Shown piece by piece: positions 46,868 through 60,342 of a stretch of DNA of 64,000 nucleotides. Position numbers and translations under genes: made by a program. Origin of the DNA: Trichoplax adhaerens. Its lineage: Eukaryota > Placozoa > Uniplacotomia > Trichoplacea > Trichoplacidae. Under the pieces are notes generated by a model, which saw only the letters and a program-made list of their open reading frames with translations, had not been told where the DNA came from and made no database searches. The stretch is taken from contig NW_002060943.1 of NCBI RefSeq assembly GCF_000150275.1, positions 10,850,878-10,914,877 of the forward strand, written 5' to 3'. Every line of letters starts with the position of its first letter. Positions within the stretch are counted from its first letter, which is position 1.

Positions 46868-48171
46868 GCGTCCACACTGTACAAGAATTTAACTAAAAAC
46901 GTTAAGAGAATTACTGCATTATGATTGTTGTTATGTCACTGGTAATAGTAATCTATCGAGTAATATCACTTAAGTTTACAGCTAAAAAAATGTGATTAAT
47001 CATTGTAAACTGTATTTTAAAAATCAATCGCTTACGTGAGAAAATATTAGTCTGCTAAAGACTGATCAAATATTTCGTTTAAAGAGAAAGATAGAGGAAT
47101 GAATATATTTACACATTGTAATAATGATTGCCAAGAAATAAATATTACAGGCGATACAGTATTAATAATAATGGCTAGAATTATTATCGACGAAGATTAC
47201 ACTTGGTGTTACTACAAATAAAATTGAAATAATTTTTTCATTAACACACGATATTATAATTTTTCGAAATAATATAGTGATACAGTTAAGTCGATACAGA
47301 AGTCAGAATCGGAGAAGGAGTCATCTTGTACACACATACAATAGAATAGTAAAGATCTTGTTCAATCCGAAATCGAATTTGCTCACAATATATTATATGA
47401 GCTATTACTTCTAAGCATGATCGTTATATGAATTAATATTCAATGCTACCTCATGCTTATAGTCATATATAACATTCGTAGTCATTTTAAAGATGAGTTG
47501 ATGAACTCTAATTTTTACCGACAATTTCCCAACTGTCGTCGAAGAAAAGATTAAGAATAGCTTTTAATGATTACAATTGTCAGACTATTTGGCAACATAG
47601 TCTAATGATCAGATAGTATACTATCGAGTAACATGCTGTAACAAAGGAAGCATATAAAAACGGAATTGGTATCAATTAAACTTCAAGTCAACAATAATTG
47701 CTTTATCGTATCATGACAGCATTTTTTCTCGCCGTCTACAATAAATCAATTACTAACGCCATTATCAGGCATATATCACGATATTGATTAAATCGATTGA
47801 ATGGTTGATCAAGTATGAAATTTAATGACATACAGTAAGAATAGCTAACAATGTATATGGGCTAACATCGCTAAGCGCTGCTGGTTAATATTGAGATGGC
47901 GTAGTAATTTGACAACCGCTATTCAAAAAATATATTTTACTAAGTTATAGTTGAAGGCACTACTTTCAAATAATAAGTTAACTTTAGTCAGTATTAGTAT
48001 GTTTTGTGATCATTAACTTCATCTTAACACCTCAATAATGGTATAACGTTTTTAAGCTCGACTAAAAATTAATTGATGAATAACATCTGGCTAACTTAAA
48101 GTTACTAGAATCATATTAAATTAGCTACCAATTCGGTTAAAAGTTACTCACAGTTAATATTTGAACGTCGA

Positions 48172-49076
48172 TCACGATCGTTTAGCAAATTTAGACTTAT
48201 GCTTAGGAATTTTAGGATCATAGACTGCATTTTCCATATCTATATTCGGCTCATAGCCGATCTTTTTTTTGATTTTATAATTTGTATTGGTCATTTTTCG
48301 ATCTTGATTTGGTATGATAGGCTTTATATCATGTTCACCAGTAGTACCTAATGAAAAACGTCTAAATTTATGGGTATGATTTGATTTTCCAATCGATTTA
48401 CCTTGATGAGTTGAGGATAAATCTCGATAACTATCAACAATTTGTGATATAGTTTTGTGTGCGTCAGAGGAACGACGATGATTAATAGTTTGACCAGTTG
48501 TTGGATGAGTAAAAGTATGCTGATGCGGTGATGATAGCCTATCAGTCGTTTGTAACTGCTTGATTGAAGGCGGTGTTTTTGGTGAAGATGGAGCCGACAT
48601 ACTTCCTGTATCAAATATACTAGGTAGTGAGTTATGATGACCGCGTCTTCTTCTACACCCTTGCTTTAGTAAAGCGTCGTCGATGAGAACAGAATTAGTT
48701 GTTGGTATATTATGTAATGACCTTGATGTAGGCAATCTATTCTTATGTTCTGGAAAGTCATCGTCGAAAGAAAATAGTGACGTCTCGCTAGATTTAAGAT
48801 TGCGCCTTCGTTTGGGTGTTGTTGGTGCACTTTTGCTCTCAAATCCATCTAAAGATATATCAGAATTACCACTTATACTGACTTTATCTAGTGATGCTTG
48901 AAGGGATGAAATTGATTTCGACATGTTGCGAATGGCTTTATCTTCCGATTTAGCTATACGATCTAGAACGGATGTTAATCGTTCTTTCTCTCGTTTATTG
49001 GCATTACATGATCGTCCAATAGTTTTACCTGGTGGATGAAGACTAAATAAAGTTGCAGGTGAACTAGGTAACATGG
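48172..49076 (-). CDS. Ser/Lys-rich disordered C-terminal exon, probably last exon of the BAR-like gene
   Basis: The frame is open for 300 codons from an ATG at 49074, and a consensus acceptor (TTAG) ends at 49077, two bases before that ATG. The segment could therefore be an internal-to-terminal exon (49076-48172) or a single-exon gene. It begins with a Pro/Ser stretch, then a Lys/Glu-rich, probably coiled-coil segment (KREKERLTSVLDRIAKSEDK), followed by long Ser/Thr/Pro- and basic-rich, low-order sequence with several SAPxxP-type motifs, ending FAKRS. Composition matches the tail of the upstream minus-strand gene, with only a 50-N gap and about 1.7 kb between, so I think it is the same gene. 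The product family is not recognised. Confidence 0.6.
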
Positions 49077-50795
49077 CTAATTGAAGTTAAAAGGAGCAAG
49101 AATAATAGTATAATTACAATGAAGAGCTGAAATTGGCAACCAATTTCTTTTTGATCTATATCAGGTTATATCGCGAAAAGTGATGAATAGAATTAACTTT
49201 TTTGAAAGAAAAGATTATCATAAAGATTCTATTTCTACCTTAGATCAAAATTTAAAAGGAAAAGAAAATATCTAATGATCAAACTTCGTAATGAATATCG
49301 TGATAATTTTTATAGTGTATATTAATCAACATTAGAAACGCTCTAGTCCATTATTAAATATGAATCCATAGCCATTATATCGTATCAATTGAATTGCAAT
49401 AAAATTGTATCATTTCCTTTCCAGTCCGATTTTCTCAATGTCGCCAACCTTTTCTCTGTGTCTGTTGCAATCAGTATTCATCGCAGGGTAGCGACAAGAA
49501 AATAGTATGTCATTCTGTCACTGCTAATAAGCTAGTTAAACTCAGTTGTAAGCAATTTTAACGATACAGTCTTAATAAGGAACAACAAAGTACATCGCTA
49601 AATGACTGTAGCGAAAATAACTAGACTAAAGCTATTTCAATAATACTACAATAGGCTTTTTATTAATCATTTTCTTGTTATTTAAATTGCTACTCCTAAA
49701 AGAATTGATACTGGGCAATTATCATAAACAATTGTGATGCAATTATGTTCCAATCTATTATGTTCTCATCTGGTCTGTAGTACAGTATACGTATACTGGC
49801 AGTGCGTTACGTATGATATGGTAAAGGAAGCGAAATGAGAGATTATCCATATACGAATAGGTTACAAATATATTATACATTCATATTATACTATGGCGAT
49901 CGTACTCTAACTTTTCTAAGTTATAATTAAAATTACTTCTGAATAGTTATATTCACTGCTCTGGCCATTCTTTTTACTTCGTTTTATAATACACGAGACT
50001 AGCAACATTAATTAATTCTTACTTCATACTCCAAATATATTGTGTTGTGTCTATCAATTGTTTGACTATGTCGTCTATAAATAAATACGAGTATGCATAA
50101 ATATAAACGAATAATATCAATGATATGAATCTCAAGTCTCCAGACAAAAGTGATACTTTTATTCATAAACGGCACGGACTGAGCTCTAAAAAGTTGAGCA
50201 TTTCTGTCCAATAAATAATAGAGATCCAAATTAATAATTGTCTTAGCTGCAAATTATCACAGTACCTACACAGTGATAAAATAGTGAAATCAATAAATCT
50301 GGCGATGGGAATACTTCATGATGTTTGATAAATTCTTAACAAATCATAATTGGTTTTACCAACTCTTACCACATTGATGTAGCATAAAATAAAATCTATA
50401 ATACAATATAGTGTAGTTGTTGAAATGGCTTAAGTGATCATATAACACTCTAGTTTGAGGTAGCACGTGTAGTATATTCTGAAGTACTTGAACACATTTT
50501 GATGTAGGGCAGTAAAATAGAGTATATATAGTGCAATTTACATTAATATAAAAATTTACAGCATCTGTTTTGAAGTAAAGCTCTTATATTTAAAGATGCA
50601 GGAATTTACAATACTTTCATAAATTTTAATTCATAATTAAAAGTATTTTTAAACGTGTTGTGATTTTGTAATGTAATATCTTATTTCATACAAAAGATTC
50701 ATAACTTTAAAGGAAAGATGCAACAATTGTGCTCAATAAAATAAAGGCAATTTAAATTACGGAATGGTAAACTGTCCTTTTTCCTTCTTTCTTAG

Positions 50796-50845
50796 NNNNN
50801 NNNNNNNNNNNNNNNNNNNNNNNNNNNNNNNNNNNNNNNNNNNNN
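50796..50845. other. Assembly gap (50 N) inside a likely gene
   Basis: Fifty N bases. A plausible exon of the BAR-like gene (acceptor at 50943/50944, minus strand) is open right up to the gap edge, so coding sequence is probably missing here. Confidence 0.95.
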
Positions 50846-53800
50846 GTGACATACCACTAAAAGTCTCTCTGTAGTGACCACTACTGCAAACTGACGTACT
50901 TCTTTCCCAACATGGATATATGGGCCACATTCTCCCGTAATCCTTTCAAGTCGTAATTATTCGAAATCGAGTTATCAGTATAAGATTGCGTAGAGATGAA
51001 TATTATAATTACGACCCGTTAAATAAAATTTCGCTACCATCCGTATGTGCACACACATTGAAGAGGTTGGTCAAAACTTAGATAACATATTTAATTGCTG
51101 TAATATAAAATCTACATAAAACTTACGCCTCTACGAATATCTTCCATACTGACATAATTTTTATATCTAGCTTCATCTGCCGCGCTGAAAATGAAATAAT
51201 GTGATTGTAAGAAAACAAGACTTATTGGAGTGTAATTTTTAAAGCCATGAAAAATCATTTCTAAAGTAGCCTTCAATCACGGTACCTAGTAGCAACTGCA
51301 AATAATTCTGGACCAGCTACGCCTTTACCGAGTGAAAATATACTTTCGCTGCTGCTGCTATTACTATTACATTGCGTTCCATTCGGTGAATGTCTATAAT
51401 CCCGATTCCTATAGTAATCGCCACCACTTGCTAACGATAACGAACTTCCAGAATAATTACTGTATTGACTACCACTGATGTTACTTCCTAAAAATAAGTA
51501 CAATACGGGTTATGTAGTTATAAGTATCGTAGATAGCAAAGCCAACAATATACGTTTATACCTATACTTTCACTTAAGCCTGAGCCAATGATGCCATAAT
51601 TTCCTCCATGAGCGTATTTACGATAATTTATATCACGGTGATCTACATTCCTCGCTATTTCGTAATGTCGATTACCCCACGCAGATTGATTACTATGAAC
51701 TAAAAAATACTTAATTAAGATAAAAGTGTGAACCTTGATTCAAAAATTTTTGAAATTTAATTTATTGATAAAAGTACCTGTGCGAACATGCCTTGTACGT
51801 TCATCATTTTCTCTTCTAGAAAGAAATGCGATTACATTTTGTATGTCTGAGTCTGATGGAAGGTTTGATGCAATACCTTCTGGGTTCACTAGATAAGAAA
51901 TACTTTAATAAATTTTATCGCGTAATGATTACAAGTTACAAAGAATCTTTGATATCGCTGGGTTAAATTTTGACTTACTATTTTCCATTTCATCGGCAGT
52001 AGGGATATCAATAAAGGAAGTGGCTTCAAACCATCCACCAGGAACGTCTTCTACCTCTTCTGTAGCCTATGTACGTTGAAAAGAAAAATTCATAATTTAC
52101 TTTAAATCAGAATAATCGTCTAGTGTAAGAAATATCTATATTTACAATTCACATGTCTCTCAAGTTAACTAATTATTACACACACCACGTATTCATGATC
52201 AGGTCCATAAGCATCATAGTCGTCTCCGTCACTGATCGATTCTAAAGGCATGATATTATTACTTGATTGAAAACTTAATGAATTATCCTTAGATGAATTA
52301 ATTTCTGGCTTTGATTTCCAAGTGTTAGGCGAACCGTGAATCGAGTGACTTCTTCGACCTTTCAATTGAAAGTTACAGGAGTCAAAATATTATAAACTTA
52401 ACCCTTAATGGATCACTTCGTATTGCCATAAAGACGATATCTTGATCTGCAATATGAATGGATGAAATTAAAAGAGTACAATACCTGGTTGGTATGATTC
52501 ATCCCTATTCCATTGCGTTCGATTATTAGGGAAAGAATTTCTTTTGGCTTGATCATCTTCCATTGCGGCTGCAAAGGCATCACTCTCCAGAATTGTAGGA
52601 GATTCGATCGTTGGCAAAGGATCTCTCGATGTTTTTAACATACCGCTACCTTTACTTTTAGATTTTTTACTAGAGAAAAGCTTAAAAGGTTTACGCTTTT
52701 GCTTATCAGATTTGTAGTGCGTCGGTGTTATCATTGAGGGTGGAGATTCCAATCGTTTTTGAAGAGTGACATACGGTAGCTGTTGAGACCTAGTGGAATA
52801 TATAAAGATATCAGTTAGACCCGGTAAGACTTTACCAGTCAAAGTACAGAAATTATGACTCATAACAATAGTATATATTTTATGCATAATCTATATTTTA
52901 GCTTACCGGCCGGCAATAAAATCTTTGATATTGAAAAAAGCAATGTACGTTGCATCTACCACACCAAAGTGATCACAAGGGTCTATATCACGACATAAAA
53001 GGCCAAACGTAGCAGAATCTTCAACAAGCCACCTAGTGTTCCAATCAAGTAAGGCATATCGTATTTAAGCGATTGACAGTGTTAAATATTTTTACAGACT
53101 GATAACAATACAATTGTGAAATTATACCATGATGAAGGAACAGCAACAATGAGGTTATCCCCGTTCGCCATTATCTGAGCTGGATGAGTATCTTTAGAAT
53201 CACTACTCTGCTTGACCATAACCTTATTAGGAGAATTTTATGCTCATATAAGTGCAATACAAGAAAATATAGATTACTGATATCATATGAAAGACTGGGA
53301 TAATTTTTATGGTGATCCAGTTATTAATGTAGTCTGCGTGTAGAAAGGCAAGAAACATACCAGATTAGACTTCCCAAAAACTAGTTGGACAGCAATTTTA
53401 GACGAATAATTAGCGACGGAGCGAGAAATCTGATGCAATACGCTGATAGCAAGATCCTTTTGTAGATCAGCTGATATATGTAATCGGTTATGATAGGTTG
53501 TGGCCGATATCAATTTCATTACGGCTTTCTATATAAATAAAAATAGAGTCTAGTACTCCCACTCTTACTTTTATAGTTATATATTTACAATCTTAGGAAA
53601 TATTGGTAAAAGATGTTAACGTGTACGAATGTAAAATACAAACCAATTTAGTATCAACATTTTCTTGCACATTATCAGTATCGGCTCTGTAATTCTCGCT
53701 AGTAGAAAGTTTCTCACCTACATATAAGTATGATCATACACTGTGAATAGCTAGTGCAAATTCGACTAGTTCTAAATAATGATAGTAATGATGTCTTGCA

Positions 53801-55529
53801 GTAAAGCTATGTATATATATAACATATATATATATATGTAAGATAAAAAAGATTAATATTTTTATGGTTGCACAAAACAGCAATAATTCGGTCATAAAGT
53901 ACATTACTCCAAGTAAGTGCAAACCTATTTTTATAGCAATCTGAGGTATATCACGGTTGATTTGCTCCATGACATCTTGTATTGTCATGGTACTGCTATA
54001 TTCACAAGGTTTCCGGGCCTCATAGGAGCTACAACAATCCTATTCAAAATCAAAGAAACGACTTTCAATATAATGTGCTACCTTTGAAAAGATTGTTCGA
54101 CACAATTGTAATATTCAATCACATACAACCTTAAGAGCATCACGTAATCCATCAGGGTTTAAATGGAAAGCTGCTACAACTTCATAGTTATCGTTAAAAG
54201 AGTCAAGTCTTTGTCGATATAGCTGCGAATAGTTGTTAAAATTGATTGTAAGTCTGACTATTGTTAGAATGTTGTCCTTTATCCTCAACGTACAACATGC
54301 AGTAAGACATGTATTTGCAATTATTTATTCACGAAATAATAACAGTAACATCTATCCATGTACGCGTTGTAATAATAGTATTATATTTCAATATACCTTG
54401 AGTAAGTTATCTAATTTTTGACTCAATTCCTCGCTCTTCTCCGCAGTTAATTCTCCTCCGCTTAATCCTCCGGATAAGTACTCCAGATCGTTGATGTTTA
54501 ATCCATATCCGTTGCGCAAGTTGCTAGTTAGCTACAATATACATTTTAAAAATACTCTTTATTATAATGTGAGATTACTCTTGCTACTATTTTACTATAT
54601 TGCGTACAGTATAGCAACTAGTCGTGAGAAAGTAGATAGCTAGTGATATCGCAATATTGAACTGGTCCTACGATAAAAATTTTAAAGACGATGAGAGGCT
54701 GATTTCACCTTAATGACGTTAAACCATTCCTTGGTAGCATCTTTTACAGCAGTTGATAGAACGCTACTTCTAATAATTTCCCCAACCGAATCATGATTAT
54801 CTAACGCTTTGTGGGCTTTGGCAGTAGTCTGAAATGCTTTTGACTCGATATCGATTAATGAGAGGAAAGCTGCTCCAAGTTTCTATCGGGGATCAATCAA
54901 CATAAAAGCGATATGAATGGCAATCAATACAATGAATTAGTTGGTCATCTATAATCGCATCAAATAATTGAAGAAGTTAATGTTATTCTAACTTGAACAC
55001 GGTATTCTAGCATACTACTCATAATGCTAGCCAATTTATTATCTTCCATAGCAAATTCCTTGGAGGCTGACTGTAGTTTCACTTGGGTCATTTGATATCG
55101 ATTGGATCCATCACCACTATTTTCGCATTTCTGTAATTTTTCACGATAATTTTCATACGTTTCAAAGCTCTTTTTATGTGCATCAATTGCTTTCTTAGCT
55201 GTTGGGAAAAGGGAATTAAATTGATCTACTGTAGCAACAACATTTTGTGATAGTCTGACAACACATTTGTCAACGACTTCTTTAATTTCATTCATTGTGT
55301 TGGTATGTTTAAAAGTAGCTTCCCATAATGGTGTTTCTTTAAAAACTGACGTAAAAGCTTCGGCTAGGAGTAGTCCAGCGTTGCTCATCTTTGTTAATAT
55401 TTGCGAATAAGAAGTTAATGCTTGCTGTAAATTTAATACATCACCCTCTAAATTCTCGACTTGAGCTAGTAGTCCACTATGGTAGTCTAATTTACCCATG
55501 CTTTTAGTACGTCGCTTTATTGAAGCCAT
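50846..55529 (-). CDS. BAR-like helical protein with Ser-rich tail, at least 16 exons, unrecognised family
   Basis: Exons (minus): 55529-54993, 54882-54709, 54531-54397, 54222-54130, 54039-53925, 53717-53644, 53528-53361, 53222-53128, 53032-52907, 52789-52485, 52358-52189 (end may be 52186), 52066-51979, 51888-51778, 51699-51562, 51487-51286, 51184-51127, and probably 50942 into the gap. Phases agree throughout, giving about 863 residues before the gap. Residues 1-240 are mostly amphipathic helix with a basic start (MASIKRRTKSMGK), of BAR/AH-domain size and look. A helical linker follows, then a compact segment around FGKSNL...PSSWWLVEDSATFGLLCRD (about 375-475) that I cannot place. From about 480 it is low-complexity, rich in Ser, Asn, Lys and Asp. 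A membrane-curvature or cytoskeletal scaffold role is inference only. The start is the first ATG; the frame upstream has none. Confidence 0.75.
53806..53842. repeat. (TA)n microsatellite
   Basis: A TA-rich run (TATATATATAACATATATATA) lies inside the intron between exons 5 and 6 of the BAR-like gene. Confidence 0.8.
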
Positions 55530-56909
55530 GAATTTCCCTTTACACCTTTTCAACCGATTGAACTATCGATAATAATAATAATATATGAGAATAAATGCTG
55601 AGATCGAAAACGTTTGCCCGGTCACAGTACCGTACTGGACTGGACATACAGTACAGTAATAGTACTGTACTGTACTGTGCTGTATTACTGATTACAGGCT
55701 CGTAGCATAGTGTACAGTACAGTACATGTACTGTAATTGTAGGAATTTGCGTCGAGTACTGTACTGTACAGTACAATACAGCGGTACTGAGTACGGAACG
55801 GAATGAGAGTGCGCAGTTACTTACAGACGACATCCAGGACTGTACTGTACTGCCATCCAGCAAACTTGAATTCGTCGGGAACTTCTAGAAGCTACAGTAC
55901 TGTACAGTACTGTACACTATACACTGTACTGTAGGTAAACTTCCCATGACCTCCACGGACTTCGGAGTCAAGGGTGGATCCGAAATACGGTACAGTAGGA
56001 AACTTACGTATGAGGATAGAGTTAAGCTGCAAAAACAATTTCTCTCTATTTCATCTTTGGCTCAAGCGAATATCCATTTCCGAATCGTGCTATCGCGGTA
56101 GGAGTTCAATTAATGAATTCAATTCAAGGCAGACTTACTCAAATAATAACAGAGGTAAATGCAGATAAGATTAATCTTTTCCTGTTATGCGATCATGGTC
56201 ATACAGGATACTGCAGTGGACTGCAATAATAAATTAAAAATACTGTACTTGGACAGTGCTCTACTTGCCAGTGCAATCAAGTTTGGGAAGCAGAAAGGAA
56301 TTTATTACGCGTAATTTACGCCTGCTTCTGCTGATGAAAACTTAATTGAAGGACGCCTATGAGACACCAGCTACAACGAGTTACGCACGATGAGCCTTCG
56401 TTTGCAATCATTGCAATACAGTACACGTAAAAGCAAGATAACCTGTAGCGAGTGCGTGCTAGCTCATTCGCTGCATAGACATAATTCACTATTCCCATAT
56501 CCTACTTCATGCAATTATACAGAATACGAGTATATGCCATCGAATACGTCTCTACATATTAAGACTGCATTAGATTGCCACCAGATACACTTACTGTAGA
56601 GTACTTGAAAACTGTAAAATTTCTTAAATTAAAAGAACTCATACTGTCTTTAAGATAGTACTGAAGTTAATAACGAACATTCGTTTTCGTAACCATCTGC
56701 TAGATGTCCGTAAAATAGGACTCTATGCTTATATGCGAGTATTCTTCCATTACGATTGTCCTCACATGAGACTGTCACCTATCAATGTTATGTATAGTTA
56801 TGTGCGGATAGTAAGATAAGCGTATGCTCTTTTTTTCTATTTCAGATCTCCTCCGCTACACTGATTAATCAGAACATTTTCATTTATTACAATAATCAAC
56901 TTTAAAGAC
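55530..56909. other. Divergent intergenic region, BAR-like gene / ECH1
   Basis: This is a head-to-head spacer of 1.4 kb with no protein gene. Its left part is dense in TACTGTAC palindromes; the right part is unique sequence. It must carry both promoters. Confidence 0.6.
55625..55933. repeat. TACTGTAC palindromic cluster in divergent promoter region
   Basis: Three self-complementary tracts (about 55645-55685, 55712-55785, 55839-55933) of TACTGTAC/GTACAGTA units lie 100-400 bp upstream of the BAR-like start codon. The last can fold on itself (CTACAGTACTGTAC ... GTACTGTAG). Confidence 0.8.
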
Positions 56910-58952
56910 ATGGCACAATCTTACAGTTTTGATACTCTACGTGTAAATCAGCCATCTGAGTTTGTCTTCCATGTGCAGTTAAACAGACCACAGAAACGGA
57001 ATGCTGTAAACAGACAGTTGAGACGGTACATGATCTATGATACGTACTTTGATATGCTTTAGATTATACCATATATGAAATCCACGACTAATTTAATCAA
57101 TCCTATACAGCGGTACGGTTTAATGTCATTTTTTCTCTTTAGGGACTTGAAAAGCTGCTTTGACCAATTAGCTACTGATCCTAATTGCAGAGCAGTCGTA
57201 ATTTCAGGAGCGGGCAAAATGTTTACTTCAGGTACTACATGTAGTCATATACAATTAAGTATTGCACAGTAATAATACTGGTAAAACCGAATATGTATTA
57301 AATTTCTTATGCCCAGTAACTATATGCTATAATAGTGGATCGATAGAAGTTGTGAATAGAATATTAAATTGACCATTGCACTAATTAATCTTGCAGGTAT
57401 TGACCTTGCCGATCTTAACGTCTTGCCTGATCGTAACCTTGATGCTGCTAGGATGGGTTTAAGACTTCATCAGAATATCAAGGATTTTCAAGATGTTTTT
57501 ACGGCTATGGAGAAGGTACCACTTCAATACTATAATCTAAGCGTTTTAACATGCACCATATAAGAATATATGCTAGTATGATACGTTTCATGTGGGTGTC
57601 AGAGTACTTAATATTAAGAGAGCTCAATTGCACTAGACCAAAAGAGTTTTATTATGCTTGAATGATCTTATTGCCTTTGACGGTTTTGATTGTAAATAAC
57701 ATTGCAACAGTGTCCAAAACCTATAATTGCTGCAGTACATGGTGCCTGTGTTGGCGCTGGTAAGACGGAGATATGAGTTTGTTTAGCTACCTCTTGCAAA
57801 ATAAGGATAATTATGCACTAAATCTAGTCATTTCCATGCTTAATAATATTTATTGCTCAGGGTTTAATAAACGCGGCTCTACTTATCTTCACTTTATAGG
57901 GATTGATTTAATTTCTAGTTGCGATATCCGACTTTGTAGTAAAGATACTTATTTCTCTGTTAAGGTAAGATTGATAATTCCCGTAGACTATATCGATTAT
58001 TATTATTTACAGTCAATAGATTTATTTGTACGCGTGTAACAGTTCTAAAGCATAAGTTCTATAATCTTTCAGACGTTACCTAGATTTATCGTAGTTCTAT
58101 GCAGGATACAAAAAAATTACAATATAACCGAAATGATTAATGAATGCTCTTATACTTCAATGCACGTATTTACTTGTGCATATTCCTATAACAGGAAGTC
58201 GATGTTGGGCTTGCGGCCGATGTAGGAACTTTACAACGCCTCCCCAAAATTATCGGAAACAATAGGTAAGTTATGTTTGCAATTTTAAATGTCGGTGAAT
58301 TTTTTATGTGCGATGTGATTAATTTTGTATTGTCAATTAAATACTGCAGTATAGTTCGAGAATTAGCGTTTACGGCTCGAAATTTTTCATCTGATGAAGC
58401 AAAGGATATCGGCCTTGTTAGGTAGAACGCTTTATCCCCGTATTGTATAAAATTGTAATCTTATCTTAGTGTTACCCATAAGTAATGGCATATAATACGG
58501 TAAATAATAATGCTTTAGGTGCTTGTTTTAATGAGTAGCCAGCTTCATGCCGATAAATGAAGGGACTTGCTCGTTGGTTGTATATTAATGATTTTTTTCT
58601 TTTATACATAATAACTGTAGCAATGTGCATGCCGATAATAATACGGTCCTCCAAGCAGCGTTAAAGATGGCTTCATTGATTGCCGCTAAAAGTCCAATAG
58701 CTGTTCTATCCTCGAAAGTTAGCCTTAACTATTCTCGGGATCACACAGTAGATGAAGGTTTAGAGCACATTGTAAGGAGATACACCTACACGCTTGGCTG
58801 ATTTGAAATTTTTCAGCTGATTAATTATTTATCTAATGCATTCCTGTTGAAAATAGGCAGCGTGGAACATGTGTATGTTACAATCGGAAGACATGGGGAA
58901 AATTTTTAAGTCTTTTCAGACAAAGGCGCGACCTGTATTCAGTAAATTGTAG
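56910..58952 (+). CDS. ECH1: Delta(3,5)-delta(2,4)-dienoyl-CoA isomerase, 9 exons
   Basis: Exons: 56910-57025, 57143-57231, 57397-57515, 57711-57759, 57900-57964, 58195-58265, 58350-58421, 58621-58771, 58857-58952. GT-AG introns and closing phases give 275 residues. The crotonase-fold enzyme shifts double bonds during beta-oxidation of unsaturated fatty acids. Diagnostic segments are VQLNRPQKRNAVN, CRAVVISGAGKMFTSGIDL, CPKPIIAAVHGACVGAG, EVDVGLAADVGTLQRLPK and KSPIAVLSSKVSLNYSRDH. The catalytic acids of ECH1 are present as D127, E147 and D155. The protein ends in SKL, a type 1 peroxisomal targeting signal. It begins directly at the catalytic domain, without the mitochondrial leader of the 328-residue human protein, so a peroxisomal location is likely. 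An upstream alternative first exon cannot be excluded. Confidence 0.96.
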
Positions 58953-60298
58953 ATTGTACTGCTCTGCTCTTTACGCTGGTTTTCGGATAGTAATAACAGG
59001 AAATCGTACCTTGGAGAATCTGTATAACTATCCGATTACATTATTATCATCATACGGTAATATTGTTCAACCTTTGCTGCATTTACCGCATATTGGGCGA
59101 TAGCCTTAGCAAAATTAATGAATGACCTGCTTTATGTATATATAAAGTAGTAGGGTAGTTTGCGTAGTTAACAATTGCATCATTATTTGTAGTACATCCA
59201 GTAAGAAATGCATAACCAAGTTATATAAGCTTTAAAAACATTATGTTACGAAGGAAGATATTATAATACGAATAGACCATATAATTTGTTATAAATGAAC
59301 TTACTAATTAAATTTGTACTTTGCCAAAAACTGTCGTTAATTCATATTTTAATTGCAAACACTTCCTTACGTTTAATAAAGTCTTTCCTATTGCTAGCTC
59401 ATTCAGTCAAAGATACTGTAAAATATGATTAATCAGACATTTTTATCGTCAATACTTACTTTATTGATCTGATATACCTACGTACGAAACATAATGCAGG
59501 TGTCCATACGGTGAAGATCATCCAATATCGTGTTAATGATTGCTTTCCTGCATTAACCATTTAGTGGCTCCCTATATCATAAGATATATCGATACGCTAT
59601 TTACATACTTGGCCGCTACAGAACGCAATAACTGCATCACATTAATTAAATAGATATTGATTGTGTGCGGATTTTCTGTAGGGAGACCTATAATAGATTG
59701 CTTATTTGTCGCAAGTTCAATACGTTGGTCATTACTAATTTTTTAGTAGCCCACTTAAAACAGTATTGTAAGGTACTGTGTTTCTCTTTTCACTTCTGCA
59801 TTGGCACCAACAATTGGAGATGATATTGTGTGCTTGCTTAGTTTCTTAAATTGATTTATTTCATTGGAAGTACAGTACTAGAGATTTTTTTTCATTGCAT
59901 ATTACTTTCGTATAATAACTCACTGGTTTCACCGAGTTTTGCACCTTTCAATTTCTTTCAAGAGCTCTAATTTAACTTGGATAGGCACCAATATTGATGA
60001 AAGCCTGTTTACTACCACAGTGTTTCGTCAAGACTTGGTTCGTGTGTTTACTACATGAACGTCATTCTCGACAGACTGACAGACATCGCTACGGATGACA
60101 CGATGGACCTGATTTATCCGCGAAAATTAAAAAATACACGATTTGACCTGATATCTGCAACGGTCTGTGTAGATTGTATTCTACCGTCGGACTTGTTCAA
60201 ATTATAAAGGAAAAGTATAAATCGTTGAGTAGTCTTTGATACAGTATCGTACCAAATGCAAAATCTCCAGTCGAAACCCCACAAGTTGCCTTTACCGG

Positions 60299-60342
60299 TG
60301 TACAGTACAGTACTGTACTGTAGTCTACAGTATACAGTACAG
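60299..60342. repeat. TACTGTAC palindromic tract
   Basis: A self-complementary run beginning GTACAGTACAGTACTGTACT, followed by a diverged half ending GTACAGTAG, lies 1.8 kb upstream of SF3B3. Confidence 0.75.

Larger units (their letters stand above)
35847..48171. other. 12.3-kb region with no recognised gene
   Basis: I found no exon with recognisable homology. Open frames are short (under 90 codons), AT-driven and scattered over both strands. The region holds old duplications (40085-40262 and 42880-43435) and one perfect 26-bp hairpin (46803-46867). It may be decayed sequence or hold non-coding RNA; neither is supported directly. Confidence 0.5.

Noticed and set aside
35847-48171. tRNA genes, CRISPR arrays, bacterial-type operons or transposase genes
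   Set aside because: I looked for tRNA arm motifs, regularly spaced repeats and transposase-like frames by eye and found none. The DNA is eukaryotic, so CRISPR and operons are not expected.
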